From positions 248,001 through 312,000 of the forward strand of contig JBOEGY010000008.1 of the NCBI GenBank assembly GCA_050633665.1: DNA of 64,000 nt, read 5' to 3'. Below are positions 49,715-56,028 of this stretch, in pieces (the first letter of the stretch is position 1; each line of letters opens with the position of its first letter). The notes under the pieces were generated by a model. The model had not been told where the DNA came from, made no database searches, and saw nothing but the letters and a program-made list of their open reading frames with translations. The position numbers and the translations under genes were made by a program. This DNA is from JAUIAI01 sp050633665. Lineage in GTDB: Bacteria; Pseudomonadota; Gammaproteobacteria; Burkholderiales; Burkholderiaceae_E.

Positions 49715-50462
49715 GGCTCCCTCCTGAAATTCTGTTTACAAAACTTTGGCGCTGCTTGGCGGCTGGCGTCATCGTTTGGGCCGCTCGGTCGCGGTTCGTC
49801 GGCTTTTCGTTTCGGCACCAATTCCTCCATGTAGCGGTCCAATCCAGTTTGACGCCCTTTTGTCCGGGCTGGGCAATCCAGTAATCACGAAACCGATTGA
49901 ATGTTTCACCGGGGTCTAGGTGAGGCGCCTGCGCTGAACAGAACGTTCGCCAGTCATCCGGCAGTTGCTTAACATCCAATCTCTTGGCGCGCTCTCTACT
50001 CTTTGTTTCTTGTTTCTTGGTTATTGGTTCTTGGTTATTGGTTGGCATTGCATCGGGCTTGCGTGTTAATGGCACACCGTCTGCATCCTTATTTGATGCA
50101 TTCGCATTGCTTTGTGATGCGTTCGCATGTTTTTTTGATGCGTCCGCATTCCATCGCGTTTTGGCTGCTTTTTGCGCCTTGCCGGCCTTGTCTTTGAATT
50201 TCGCGATTTCTTCGTCAATTCTAGAATGTCGGAATGCGTCCGCATCTAGGCTGAAAAACTCATCTAGGATCGTGTCAACAGCTTCGCGTTCAACGTCAGA
50301 TTGCGCACGGCAGCGACGATAAATCGCCCGCTTATCATTCGGGATTGGCTGTTCGTCGAGGTAATACCAGTCCATCAGGCGGTTATAGGCGCCGTCCTCG
50401 ATCATCGTTAAATGCGCAGTCGCACCGATGTAGTCGCCAATGTTTCGCGGGTAGTAATTCAT
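49674..50462 (-). CDS. replication initiator O-like protein (DUF1376 type) with internal origin
   Basis: A 262-aa protein. The N-terminal DUF1376-type domain (YYPRNIGDYIGATAHLTMIE, GAYNRLMDWYY) is followed by a linker with seven-residue repeats (NADASKK, HANASQS, NANASNK, DADG) and a C-terminal domain with DDWRTFCSAQ and WTATWRNWCRNE. Such proteins occupy the lambda O place and bind iterons inside their own gene. Here the linker repeats are encoded by 21-bp-spaced palindromic iterons at 50074-50149. The C-terminus would recruit the P-like loader. Confidence 0.7.
   Translation of the reverse strand: MNYYPRNIGDYIGATAHLTMIEDGAYNRLMDWYYLDEQPIPNDKRAIYRRCRAQSDVEREAVDTILDEFFSLDADAFRHSRIDEEIAKFKDKAGKAQKAAKTRWNADASKKHANASQSNANASNKDADGVPLTRKPDAMPTNNQEPITKKQETKSRERAKRLDVKQLPDDWRTFCSAQAPHLDPGETFNRFRDYWIAQPGQKGVKLDWTATWRNWCRNEKPTNRDRAAQTMTPAAKQRQSFVNRISGGSREPTVIDSNGNVI
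50017..50044. repeat. T/G-rich 14-bp direct repeats beside the iterons
   Basis: TTGGTTATTGGTTC at 50017-50030 and the same sequence but the last base at 50031-50044, in a locally AT-rich, strand-asymmetric stretch. Lambda ori has an AT-rich asymmetric region next to its iterons in gene O; this is in the matching place and may be the melting site. Confidence 0.5.
50074..50149. other. probable phage replication origin: iterons at exact 21-bp spacing
   Basis: GATGCATTCGCAT (50095-50107), GATGCGTTCGCAT (50116-50128) and GATGCGTCCGCAT (50137-50149), plus a degenerate copy in the same register at 50074-50086. Each is palindromic (ATGCG-NN-CGCAT). A further copy (AATGCGTCCGCAT) is at 50233-50245. 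The 21-bp period is two helical turns, so all sites face the same side of the DNA. Confidence 0.7.
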
Positions 50463-50870
50463 CTACTCACCGACTACACGCATAATCGTTGCAGGCTCTG
50501 AGTCCAGATCAGACAAGGCAAGCTCAGCCTCAGCCAGTTTCCCTGCCGCCTCGGCTCGCTGACGAATCAATTTCTCACGGCGGTCTTCGCGTTTGACCCG
50601 CTTCACCTTGTAGCCGCACTCAGCCGCAAAATATTCCATTGCGGAGTGACAGCTTTTCCGCCTCCCCTCCTTCATGATGAGCATTAGATGCCCGGGGCTG
50701 AGGCGTTCTTGTCGGTCTTCGTTCAGACAGGCCAGCAAGAGCCGGTGAGCCGCGCCGGGGTCTTTCTCCGGCCACAGCTTGCAGGCCACCACTTTCGGGC
50801 CTCCGCAGGCCGCAAGCACCGACCAAATGGCGTCTTCAAGAGAGTCGTGTTTTGTCGCAGTTCTATCCAT
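50463..50870 (-). CDS. CII-like phage regulator
   Basis: A 135-aa protein resembling the phage regulatory CII family: LEDAIWSVLAACGGPKVVAC, then HRLLLACLNEDRQERLSPGH and LMLIMKEGRRKSCHSAMEYF followed by AAECGY. It lies between cro and the O-like gene, the lambda cII place. The C-terminal 45 residues are a charged helix. ATG 50870 or a TTG five codons upstream could start it; neither has a good ribosome site. It probably activates lysogeny genes. Confidence 0.6.
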   Translation of the reverse strand: MDRTATKHDSLEDAIWSVLAACGGPKVVACKLWPEKDPGAAHRLLLACLNEDRQERLSPGHLMLIMKEGRRKSCHSAMEYFAAECGYKVKRVKREDRREKLIRQRAEAAGKLAEAELALSDLDSEPATIMRVVGE

Positions 50871-50890
50871 TACAAAGCGTTCCAAAAATT

Positions 50891-50904
50891 TTGTAGTCGT
50901 TTGT
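50891..50904 (+). promoter_or_regulatory. candidate CII site (TTGT-N6-TTGT)
   Basis: Direct tetramers TTGT (50891-50894) and TTGT (50901-50904) with exactly six bases between, on the plus strand between cro and the cII-like gene. Lambda CII binds TTGC-N6-TTGC in PRE at the matching place and direction (toward cI). No convincing -10 follows. Confidence 0.4.
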
Positions 50905-50921
50905 AGTGACCCGAATCGGGC

Positions 50922-50949
50922 AAAAAAATAGACTGCGATTAGGCAGTCT
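50922..50949 (-). terminator. rho-independent terminator between cro and cII-like gene
   Basis: Minus strand: AGACTGC (50949-50943), six-base loop, GCAGTCT (50936-50930), A, then seven T (50928-50922). It overlaps the cro stop codon. In lambda tR1 stands in the same place and needs antitermination for downstream genes. Confidence 0.85.
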
Positions 50950-51154
50950 GGTTCAGCCGCTCCTGGCGGCTCTTGGCTCTCTTAAGCTCTGTCGCGAGCT
51001 TTTGTACGGTTAAGACTCCGGGGTTCTGGGTGTACCCGGCAGCCACTTTGACCAATGTAGGGAGGGGCACCCCTGATCGGTCAGAAATAGATTGCCACTC
51101 GGTTTTCCGAGCGTTGAGCGCGGACTTCACGGTCGCGAGAAGGTTGGTTTCCAT
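50939..51154 (-). CDS. Cro-like repressor
   Basis: A 71-aa basic protein with a helix-turn-helix at about 20-50 (WQSISDRSGVPLPTLVKVAA followed by GYTQNP). It is the first gene from the leftward early promoter. The -10 box ends only seven bases before the ATG, so the mRNA is probably leaderless. Position across the operator region from cI identifies it as the Cro counterpart. Confidence 0.7.
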   Translation of the reverse strand: METNLLATVKSALNARKTEWQSISDRSGVPLPTLVKVAAGYTQNPGVLTVQKLATELKRAKSRQERLNQTA

Positions 51155-51161
51155 CCGAAAG

Positions 51162-51190
51162 ATTATCCATATAAGGATGGGCTATGTCAA
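51162..51190 (-). promoter_or_regulatory. leftward early promoter with operator in spacer
   Basis: Minus strand: TTGACA (51190-51185), 17-base spacer, GATAAT (51167-51162). The spacer contains the operator at 51167-51182, and a second operator abuts the -35 box (51191-51206). Drives cro, cII-like, replication genes and the rest of the leftward operon. Confidence 0.85.
51167..51182. promoter_or_regulatory. repressor operator 1 (left)
   Basis: CCATATAAGGATGGGC. Core CC(A/T)6GG is palindromic; it overlaps the leftward promoter spacer and -10. One of four related sites (51167, 51191, 52299, 52322). Confidence 0.7.
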
Positions 51191-51206
51191 CCAAATTAGG
51201 ATGGGC
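51191..51206. promoter_or_regulatory. repressor operator 2 (left)
   Basis: CCAAATTAGGATGGGC, directly upstream of the leftward -35. Its exact reverse complement stands at 52299-52314, upstream of the rightward -35. Confidence 0.75.
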
Positions 51207-51228
51207 AAATTTGTGCGGAAATGCTCGC

Positions 51229-51693
51229 ATGGAAAACAAGACCCAACCGAAGACCAAATTTCAAGAGACGGTGACGCTCGGCGACATTCACCCGCGCAGG
51301 GTGTTTGCGGAAAACCTAAAGAAATTGGCTGAGCGGTACGAATGCGCGACCCAAACGCTATTTGTGGCCCTGGCTAAAGAACAAGGCGTGACGGTCTCCG
51401 GCTCTATGTACTCCCGTGCGATCAACCAAAAAGGGGCACCCGACCTCGATTTTGTTGCAAAAGTGTCCCTTATATTTGATATCGAGCCTTGGCGGTTATT
51501 GGCCCCAAATCTCAATATGCCTTCGTTCTGGGACTTTTCAGTCTCCACCCTTCGTGCGAAGGCCGTTGTGTCAGATGAAATGGTCGAAACTCGCATGCCT
51601 GCCACGAAGGCAATGAGGCTTTCTGGCGATGCGCGGAAGGCTGGGCGCGGGAAATCAACTGTGAAAAAATCAAGTCGCAATACGAGTAAGTGA
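51229..51693 (+). CDS. CI-like phage repressor without peptidase domain
   Basis: A 154-aa protein. Helix-turn-helix region at about 18-85 (HPRRVFAENLKKLAERYECA, SGSMYSRAINQKGAPDLDFV, then LIFDIEPWRLLAP), followed by a short C-terminal part ending in a basic tail (KSTVKKSSRNTSK). It has no S24 autopeptidase, so RecA-driven self-cleavage is not expected. I prefer ATG 51229; ATG 51184 lies inside the leftward -35 box. It should hold both early promoters off through the four operators. It is coupled to the next gene by TGATG. Confidence 0.7.
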   Translation: MENKTQPKTKFQETVTLGDIHPRRVFAENLKKLAERYECATQTLFVALAKEQGVTVSGSMYSRAINQKGAPDLDFVAKVSLIFDIEPWRLLAPNLNMPSFWDFSVSTLRAKAVVSDEMVETRMPATKAMRLSGDARKAGRGKSTVKKSSRNTSK

Positions 51694-52184
51694 TGGATCC
51701 ACAGGTAATCAAGGCAATCGCACATATTGCGGGGGCAATTGCTGCAACCGTTTCTATTACGGGGCTCGCGGGAGTCGTAGATTACCTGTTGCTCAGCAAA
51801 AGGGCTAAGAACTTCGAGCGAGAAGCCTCCATTACTCTTGGGATACCTTTGAGCGAACTAGGTACCAATGAGTCATTAACAAAAATGAGGGGCTTCCTTG
51901 CAGAACGCTATTCATCTGAGCTGCTTCAAAACAGGCTATCTGACTTCGCAAGGCACGTGCAATGGGCGTGGTTAATCCTTGCGTTCGTTTCCTATCTAGC
52001 GATTATGGGGTTTGTGGTTTGGCAAGCCGTTGCGACAGATATTGAGATTTCCGTTATGGCGTGGGTTGCAACCGTATTATGGACTGGCGCGATCTTGGTC
52101 TCTCTGACCTTCTCCGCTCTCTGTCGCCTTCTCACCGGCCGCCAGCCTGGTGAATCTCGCTACTATCGCAAGACATTGGCTTAG
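51693..52184 (+). CDS. immunity-region membrane protein, superinfection-exclusion candidate
   Basis: A 163-aa protein with an N-terminal hydrophobic helix (IAHIAGAIAATVSITGLAGV), a soluble middle, and two strong helices near 95-115 (WAWLILAFVSYLAIMGFVVW) and 125-145 (VMAWVATVLWTGAILVSLTF). It is translationally coupled to cI (one-base overlap), so it is expressed in the lysogen. Membrane proteins co-expressed with cI often block injection by related phages; here that is inference only. Confidence 0.65.
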   Translation: MDPQVIKAIAHIAGAIAATVSITGLAGVVDYLLLSKRAKNFEREASITLGIPLSELGTNESLTKMRGFLAERYSSELLQNRLSDFARHVQWAWLILAFVSYLAIMGFVVWQAVATDIEISVMAWVATVLWTGAILVSLTFSALCRLLTGRQPGESRYYRKTLA

Positions 52185-52298
52185 CGTATTCCTAGATTCT
52201 TTGGACCCAGCTCCAGGACGGCTTCCGCCCTGCAATCTCGTCTGACAAAAGCCCAAAAGAACTAAACCCAAGAGCGTCAGTCGATAATTTTTACCCCG

Positions 52299-52314
52299 GC
52301 CCATCCTAATTTGG
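52299..52314. promoter_or_regulatory. repressor operator 3 (right)
   Basis: GCCCATCCTAATTTGG, the exact inverse of operator 2, abutting the rightward -35 box. The identity continues through the -35 as a 22-bp inverted copy of the left side. Confidence 0.75.
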
Positions 52315-52343
52315 TTGACACGCCATCCTAATTTGGATATTGT
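52315..52343 (+). promoter_or_regulatory. rightward early promoter with operator in spacer
   Basis: TTGACA (52315-52320), 17-base spacer, TATTGT (52338-52343). The spacer contains GCCATCCTAATTTGG. Drives the rightward operon from 52377 to the excisionase gene. Confidence 0.85.
52322..52336. promoter_or_regulatory. repressor operator 4 (right)
   Basis: GCCATCCTAATTTGG in the spacer of the rightward promoter, one base shorter at the GCCC end than operator 3. Confidence 0.7.
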
Positions 52344-52376
52344 TCTACTCATGCCCCAACACATGAGGACGAACAA

Positions 52377-52649
52377 ATGAACGCCCTGCTCAAAGCGCAG
52401 ACCCGATACGACGCAACGATTCCGGTCGAACGGACGGACACAGCGTATGAAGCGGCCGAAGAAAAGTGGATGGCAATGACGCCGGCTCAAAAAGTGGCGT
52501 ATGTCGAGGAATGTATGCCGAACCTTCTTGAGCGGATCGACGTGTGGACATTCATCATCGAACAAACCGTTCAGCACGACAGCCCGTATCGGTTTGCTCG
52601 CGGCTGCCAGGACCAGTGCATTGAGTTGCTGGGTAAGGAGGTGGTGTGA
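52377..52649 (+). CDS. phage protein of unknown function, first gene of rightward operon
   Basis: A 90-aa acidic protein (TAYEAAEEKWMAMTPAQKVA, YVEECMPNLLERIDVW). GAGG lies eight bases upstream. It is the first gene after the repressed promoter. No family recognised. The stop overlaps the next start (TGATG). Confidence 0.6.
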   Translation: MNALLKAQTRYDATIPVERTDTAYEAAEEKWMAMTPAQKVAYVEECMPNLLERIDVWTFIIEQTVQHDSPYRFARGCQDQCIELLGKEVV

Positions 52650-53239
52650 TGATTGCAACAACCCTAAACGAAATTCGATCCTGCGGGCCGTGCGAAGACG
52701 GCTGGAAAACGCTGCTAGCGCATATGGGCAAAACAAAGGCCGATGCCGAGCCGGTTTCGTTCCTGACTATTTTGGAGTCGAACGGGTTGGACGACGCTAT
52801 GTGGTGTTTTCAAGCTCGGCCCGATCTGCATCGGCTATGGCGGCACTTTTACATCGATTGTGCCGAGCGAGTCGAATATCTAATGACAGATAAACGTAGT
52901 ACGGATGCTTTGCGGGTGGCTCGACAATTCGCGAACGACGATGCGACTGACGAGCAAAGGGCTGCCGCACGGGATGCCGCACGGGATGCCGTATGGGATG
53001 CCACAGGGGGTGCCACAGGGGATGCCGCACGGGCTGCCGCATGGGCTGCCACAGGGGATGCCGCACGGGCTGCCGCACGGGCTGCCGCATGGGCTGCCGC
53101 ATGGGCTGCCGCAGGGGGTGCCGCAGGGGGTGCCGCAGGGGGTGCCACAGGGGATGCCGAGGTTGCGTGGCAAACAAACCGATTACGAGAACTACTCACT
53201 GCTGAAAAGTGGTCGCCAGTAATGAAGGAGGTGGCTTGA
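52649..53239 (+). CDS. phage protein with alanine-rich tetrapeptide repeats
   Basis: A 196-aa protein. Residues 1-100 form an ordered domain (CEDGWKTLLAHMGKTKADAE, MWCFQARPDLHRLWRHFYID). Residues about 104-170 are built of four-residue units such as A-A-R-D, A-A-W-A and A-A-G-G, encoded by about 16 copies of a 12-base repeat. The C-terminus is normal (NRLRELLTAEKWSPV). Repeats of this type occur in other phage and immunity-like proteins and probably form a long helical stack. AAGGAGG is before the ATG. Function unknown. Confidence 0.65.
   Translation: MIATTLNEIRSCGPCEDGWKTLLAHMGKTKADAEPVSFLTILESNGLDDAMWCFQARPDLHRLWRHFYIDCAERVEYLMTDKRSTDALRVARQFANDDATDEQRAAARDAARDAVWDATGGATGDAARAAAWAATGDAARAAARAAAWAAAWAAAGGAAGGAAGGATGDAEVAWQTNRLRELLTAEKWSPVMKEVA
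52960..53159. repeat. tandem 12-bp repeats, about 16 copies
   Basis: Unit GGGNTGCCGCAN with variation in two or three positions. It lies in frame within the 196-aa gene, so copy-number change keeps the frame. The opposite-strand and out-of-frame open frames here are by-products of the repeat. Confidence 0.9.
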
Positions 53240-53532
53240 TGGGTAAGCGTACAGAAAGAACAAATCCGAGGGTCTTAATCACCCCGAGAGTCAAATACTT
53301 CGATATTGCGTTTCGACTAGAAAGCGAAAAATTAACTGAGGATCAGGCCGACGCCTGCCGGGCCATCATTGACGATATTAATCGTCACGTTGACTCTGTT
53401 GATGGCACTGAAATCATAATGGATGAAGATCATTTTTGTGAGCACTGCGACAGCCGGTGGACCGAGGATTCAGACGCCTACAACGGCGGTTGCTGCGATG
53501 AAGACGAAAAGAATAATCCGGAGGTGGTGTGA
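53239..53532 (+). CDS. small phage protein with C-terminal zinc-like cysteines
   Basis: A 97-aa protein with a basic start, a helical middle and HFCEHCDSRWTEDSDAYN followed by GGCCDEDE. Four cysteines, CxxC...CC, in an acidic tail might bind one zinc. Overlaps both neighbours by TGATG. Family unknown. Confidence 0.55.
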   Translation: MGKRTERTNPRVLITPRVKYFDIAFRLESEKLTEDQADACRAIIDDINRHVDSVDGTEIIMDEDHFCEHCDSRWTEDSDAYNGGCCDEDEKNNPEVV

Positions 53533-53807
53533 TGGACAGCATCAAGCGAATTCAAAGTTACGTCTACCACGGCGACAAATGTTTTTTTGTTTCGACTATG
53601 GAGCGCGACTCATCCGCGATGGTTTCGCCTCCGCCGAGATACAACGAGACAATGGTTTGGGTGTGGGACGAAGAAACCCGAGAGCGTCAAGGCCATTTTA
53701 TTTACATGACTGGCGATACTTTGTCCCTTGATGGCCATTTCGATATGTGCCGACAGCTACTCAAGACCGGCGCGTACATCGACCCGCGAGACGTTGATGA
53801 TGAATAA
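53532..53807 (+). CDS. phage protein of unknown function
   Basis: A 91-aa protein (MDSIKRIQSYVYHGDKCFFV, VWVWDEETRERQGHF, LKTGAYIDPRDVDDE). Beta-rich, soluble. Genes of this sort are common in phage early operons. No family recognised. Confidence 0.55.
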   Translation: MDSIKRIQSYVYHGDKCFFVSTMERDSSAMVSPPPRYNETMVWVWDEETRERQGHFIYMTGDTLSLDGHFDMCRQLLKTGAYIDPRDVDDE

Positions 53808-53901
53808 CCACTACCAACCCTCCGACAACCCCCGCGCCTGCTGGATGGCATTTGCCGGGATTTTGTTAATCGTTGCGTCTCTTATGTGGTGGCCGTTATG
53901 A
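53800..53901 (+). CDS. 33-aa small membrane protein
   Basis: A short frame, MNNHYQPSDNPRACWMAFAG followed by ILLIVASLMWWPL, that is, a polar head and one C-terminal transmembrane helix. It overlaps the preceding gene by eight bases and the next by ATGA, filling the only gap in a continuous operon. Confidence 0.5.
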   Translation: MNNHYQPSDNPRACWMAFAGILLIVASLMWWPL

Positions 53902-54287
53902 GTAAACCATTCAATCTAGAAGAATTCAAAGCAGGCCGGGAAGCTGTTACGCGGGACGGGCGGCGGGCGTCTTTTGAGTATTTGTCTGATGGAGACATTA
54001 AGTATCGCCTAATCGTAAGAATAGATGGGCTCACTGTGTTAGTTGCTTATTCAGTTGATGGCTTTGTCGCGCCGCTATACCAAAGTGACTTCGACCTCAT
54101 CCGCATGGCCCCTGTGCGCCGGGAGTTGTGGGCGCGGGCTTATGAAATAACTGACAAGCACGGAACGCGCAATGGCGTTATTGATGTGGATAAAGATGGA
54201 AACACCAGATTGCACACGCTTAATTGCAATGATGGATTTGAGTGGCTTGCGCCTGCCGTCCTAATCCACTCATGGGAGGAAGAATGA
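53898..54287 (+). CDS. phage protein of unknown function
   Basis: A 129-aa protein with the start MSKPFNLEEFKAGREAVTRD and GRRASFEY. Proteins that begin FNLEEFKAGRPAVTRDGR are widespread in phages and seem to be small beta-barrels; the role is unknown. It overlaps the genes on both sides by four bases. Confidence 0.6.
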   Translation: MSKPFNLEEFKAGREAVTRDGRRASFEYLSDGDIKYRLIVRIDGLTVLVAYSVDGFVAPLYQSDFDLIRMAPVRRELWARAYEITDKHGTRNGVIDVDKDGNTRLHTLNCNDGFEWLAPAVLIHSWEEE

Positions 54288-54433
54288 GACGCGCACAAGG
54301 ATATAAGTCAATGCACCCTGCCGACCAGGCGCAATCACGGTTTGGTTATTGGCGTGACCGGGTTTTGATCGTTTTGGTCTTTGCCTGGATTGCGTATCTG
54401 GCAGACGGATTCGCGGCGGAGCTTTGCCGGTGA
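54284..54433 (+). CDS. 49-aa small membrane protein
   Basis: A short protein with a basic start and a transmembrane helix near 26-41 (VLIVLVFAWIAYLADG). Its ATG overlaps the previous stop (ATGA), and its stop overlaps the next start (GTGA). Overlap pattern supports it. Function unknown. Confidence 0.5.
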   Translation: MRRAQGYKSMHPADQAQSRFGYWRDRVLIVLVFAWIAYLADGFAAELCR

Positions 54434-54702
54434 CCGCTGCAAGCAAAAGACATATGGGAAAGGTAGCCGCACTCGGATGCATTCTGTGTGACATATCCGG
54501 GCGCGGTTACCAGGAGGCTGAAGTGCATCACATTCAGTCCGGCGCAATGGGCAAGAGGGCTAATGATTTTCTAACCGTCCCGCTTTGTCCGCCCTGCCAC
54601 CGAGGCAGTGCCGGCAGGCATGGGAACCAAACATTACTAAATGCGGTCAAAGAAAATGATTTTACTTTGCTCGCCAAGACGATTGAACGATTAACAACCT
54701 AA
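54430..54702 (+). CDS. Ref-like HNH nuclease
   Basis: A 90-aa protein with MGKVAALGCILC, EVHHIQSGAMGKRANDF and LTVPLCPPCHRG, a zinc-HNH arrangement like the C-terminal domain of phage P1 Ref, which is a RecA-dependent nuclease. It lacks the long N-terminal arm of P1 Ref. GTG 54430 gives a four-base overlap with the gene before. It lies directly before the Sak4-like ATPase, so a recombination role is likely. Confidence 0.7.
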   Translation: MTAASKRHMGKVAALGCILCDISGRGYQEAEVHHIQSGAMGKRANDFLTVPLCPPCHRGSAGRHGNQTLLNAVKENDFTLLAKTIERLTT

Positions 54703-54729
54703 CTACACAACCTAACGAAAGGACATGAC

Positions 54730-55383
54730 ATGAGCATTAGCACAATGATATTAGGCGAGTCAGGAACGGGGAAAACCGCCAGCTTAAGAAACATCAACCC
54801 CGATGACGCAATATTAATTCAGTGCGTCAAAAAGCCTCTCCCATTTAAGTCAACTGGTTGGAAACCAAAAACCAAAGAGAGCGGCAGTGTGTTTGTCTGC
54901 GATAAATCTCAAACCATAATCGCAGCCATGCAAAAAAGCACACAGCCGATTGTCATCATTGATGATTTTCAGTATCTGATGGCCAATGAGTTTATGCGGC
55001 GTAGCGATGAGATTGGCTATACCAAGTTTACCGATATAGCCCGTCACGCATGGGATGTCCTTATGGCCGCGAATGATCTAGCGCCAGAGCGACGGGTTTA
55101 TATCTTGGCTCACACGCAGTCGGACGAAACTGGCCGGGTTAAGGCAAAGACAGTTGGGAAAATGCTTGATGAAAAGATCACTATAGAAGGGCTTCTGACT
55201 ATTGTTCTTCGGACTGTCGTCACCAATGGAAACTTTATGTTCGCCACTCAAAACAACGGGAGCGACACCACAAAATCACCCATCGGGCTATTCGACGATG
55301 AGTTGATTGACAACGACTTGGCCACGGTAGACGCCGCCATTGTCGAATATTTTGAACTTAACAACCTAAAGGAAGCAGCATGA
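54730..55383 (+). CDS. Sak4-like AAA/RecA-type recombination ATPase
   Basis: A 217-aa ATPase. Walker A GESGTGKT is near residues 9-16, Walker B IVIIDDFQYL near 75-84, and YILAHTQSDETGRVKAKTVG follows as the sensor region. Sak4 proteins are single-strand annealing partners found beside phage SSB-like proteins, as here (55380). It would work in phage recombination and replication. AAAGG is eight bases before the ATG. Confidence 0.75.
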   Translation: MSISTMILGESGTGKTASLRNINPDDAILIQCVKKPLPFKSTGWKPKTKESGSVFVCDKSQTIIAAMQKSTQPIVIIDDFQYLMANEFMRRSDEIGYTKFTDIARHAWDVLMAANDLAPERRVYILAHTQSDETGRVKAKTVGKMLDEKITIEGLLTIVLRTVVTNGNFMFATQNNGSDTTKSPIGLFDDELIDNDLATVDAAIVEYFELNNLKEAA

Positions 55384-56027
55384 CATTCGCACTAGACCAA
55401 GAAGCGGCCAAATCAGCAGATCAACGCGGGAAATGGATTGACTTACCGGGCGCATACAAAGGCACTTTCACTAGAGCCGAAGCCATAACGGCTAAGACCG
55501 GGACCGCAGGCGTTTCATTTACTTTTCTTGCCGAAAACGGGCAAAAATGCAATGCCAGTCTGTACACAATCAAACCAGATGGGGAACAATTATCTGGTTA
55601 CAAACAGATTATGGCCCTGTTGACGTGTCTCGGTTTACGCGGGGCCGAAAAGAAGATTGGCCAAGTTCTTAAATGGGACTCGGAAAGAAAAGAGGAATAC
55701 AAGGTAGACGGAGATATTTACCCGGACCTACAAGGCAAGGAGATTGGCGTTTTCTTGGAAACGAGGGAATTTGAAAAACGCGACGGATCTACCGGCAACG
55801 CAATGGAGATTGCCGGGTTTTTTCGGGCTAAAGACAACTTCATGGCGTCTGAAATTCTGAGCCGATCAACCCACGCGGAACAGTTTGAACGAACAGTCAG
55901 GTCACTAAAGCATAGGCCGCTACCAAAGGTAGGCCATGACAATGGGGCTAATGCGTACTCGCAAGCATCAGGTGGCGGGGCCTACTCAGAGAACCCTAAT
56001 CCATTCGATGACGACCCGCCTTTCTAA
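55380..56027 (+). CDS. SSB-like ssDNA-binding protein
   Basis: A 215-aa protein. Beta-rich core with PGAYKGTFTRAEAITAKTGT and AGVSFTF, then CNASLYTIKPDGEQLSGYKQ. The last residues are NPNPFDDDPPF, an acidic tip that ends like bacterial SSB. Such DUF669/SSB-like proteins pair with Sak4 in phages. It overlaps the Sak4-like gene by four bases. Confidence 0.7.
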   Translation: MTFALDQEAAKSADQRGKWIDLPGAYKGTFTRAEAITAKTGTAGVSFTFLAENGQKCNASLYTIKPDGEQLSGYKQIMALLTCLGLRGAEKKIGQVLKWDSERKEEYKVDGDIYPDLQGKEIGVFLETREFEKRDGSTGNAMEIAGFFRAKDNFMASEILSRSTHAEQFERTVRSLKHRPLPKVGHDNGANAYSQASGGGAYSENPNPFDDDPPF

Positions 56028-56028
56028 A

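Noticed and set aside
51184..51228. ATG 51184 as the cI start
   Set aside because: It lies within the leftward -35 box and operator; ATG 51229 gives a normal repressor N-terminus. Not excluded, only less likely.
52797..53222. Several long frames on both strands across the 12-bp repeats (Gly/Cys/Pro-rich)
   Set aside because: All frames are open because the repeat lacks stops; only the Ala-rich frame has coupling, ribosome site and normal flanks.
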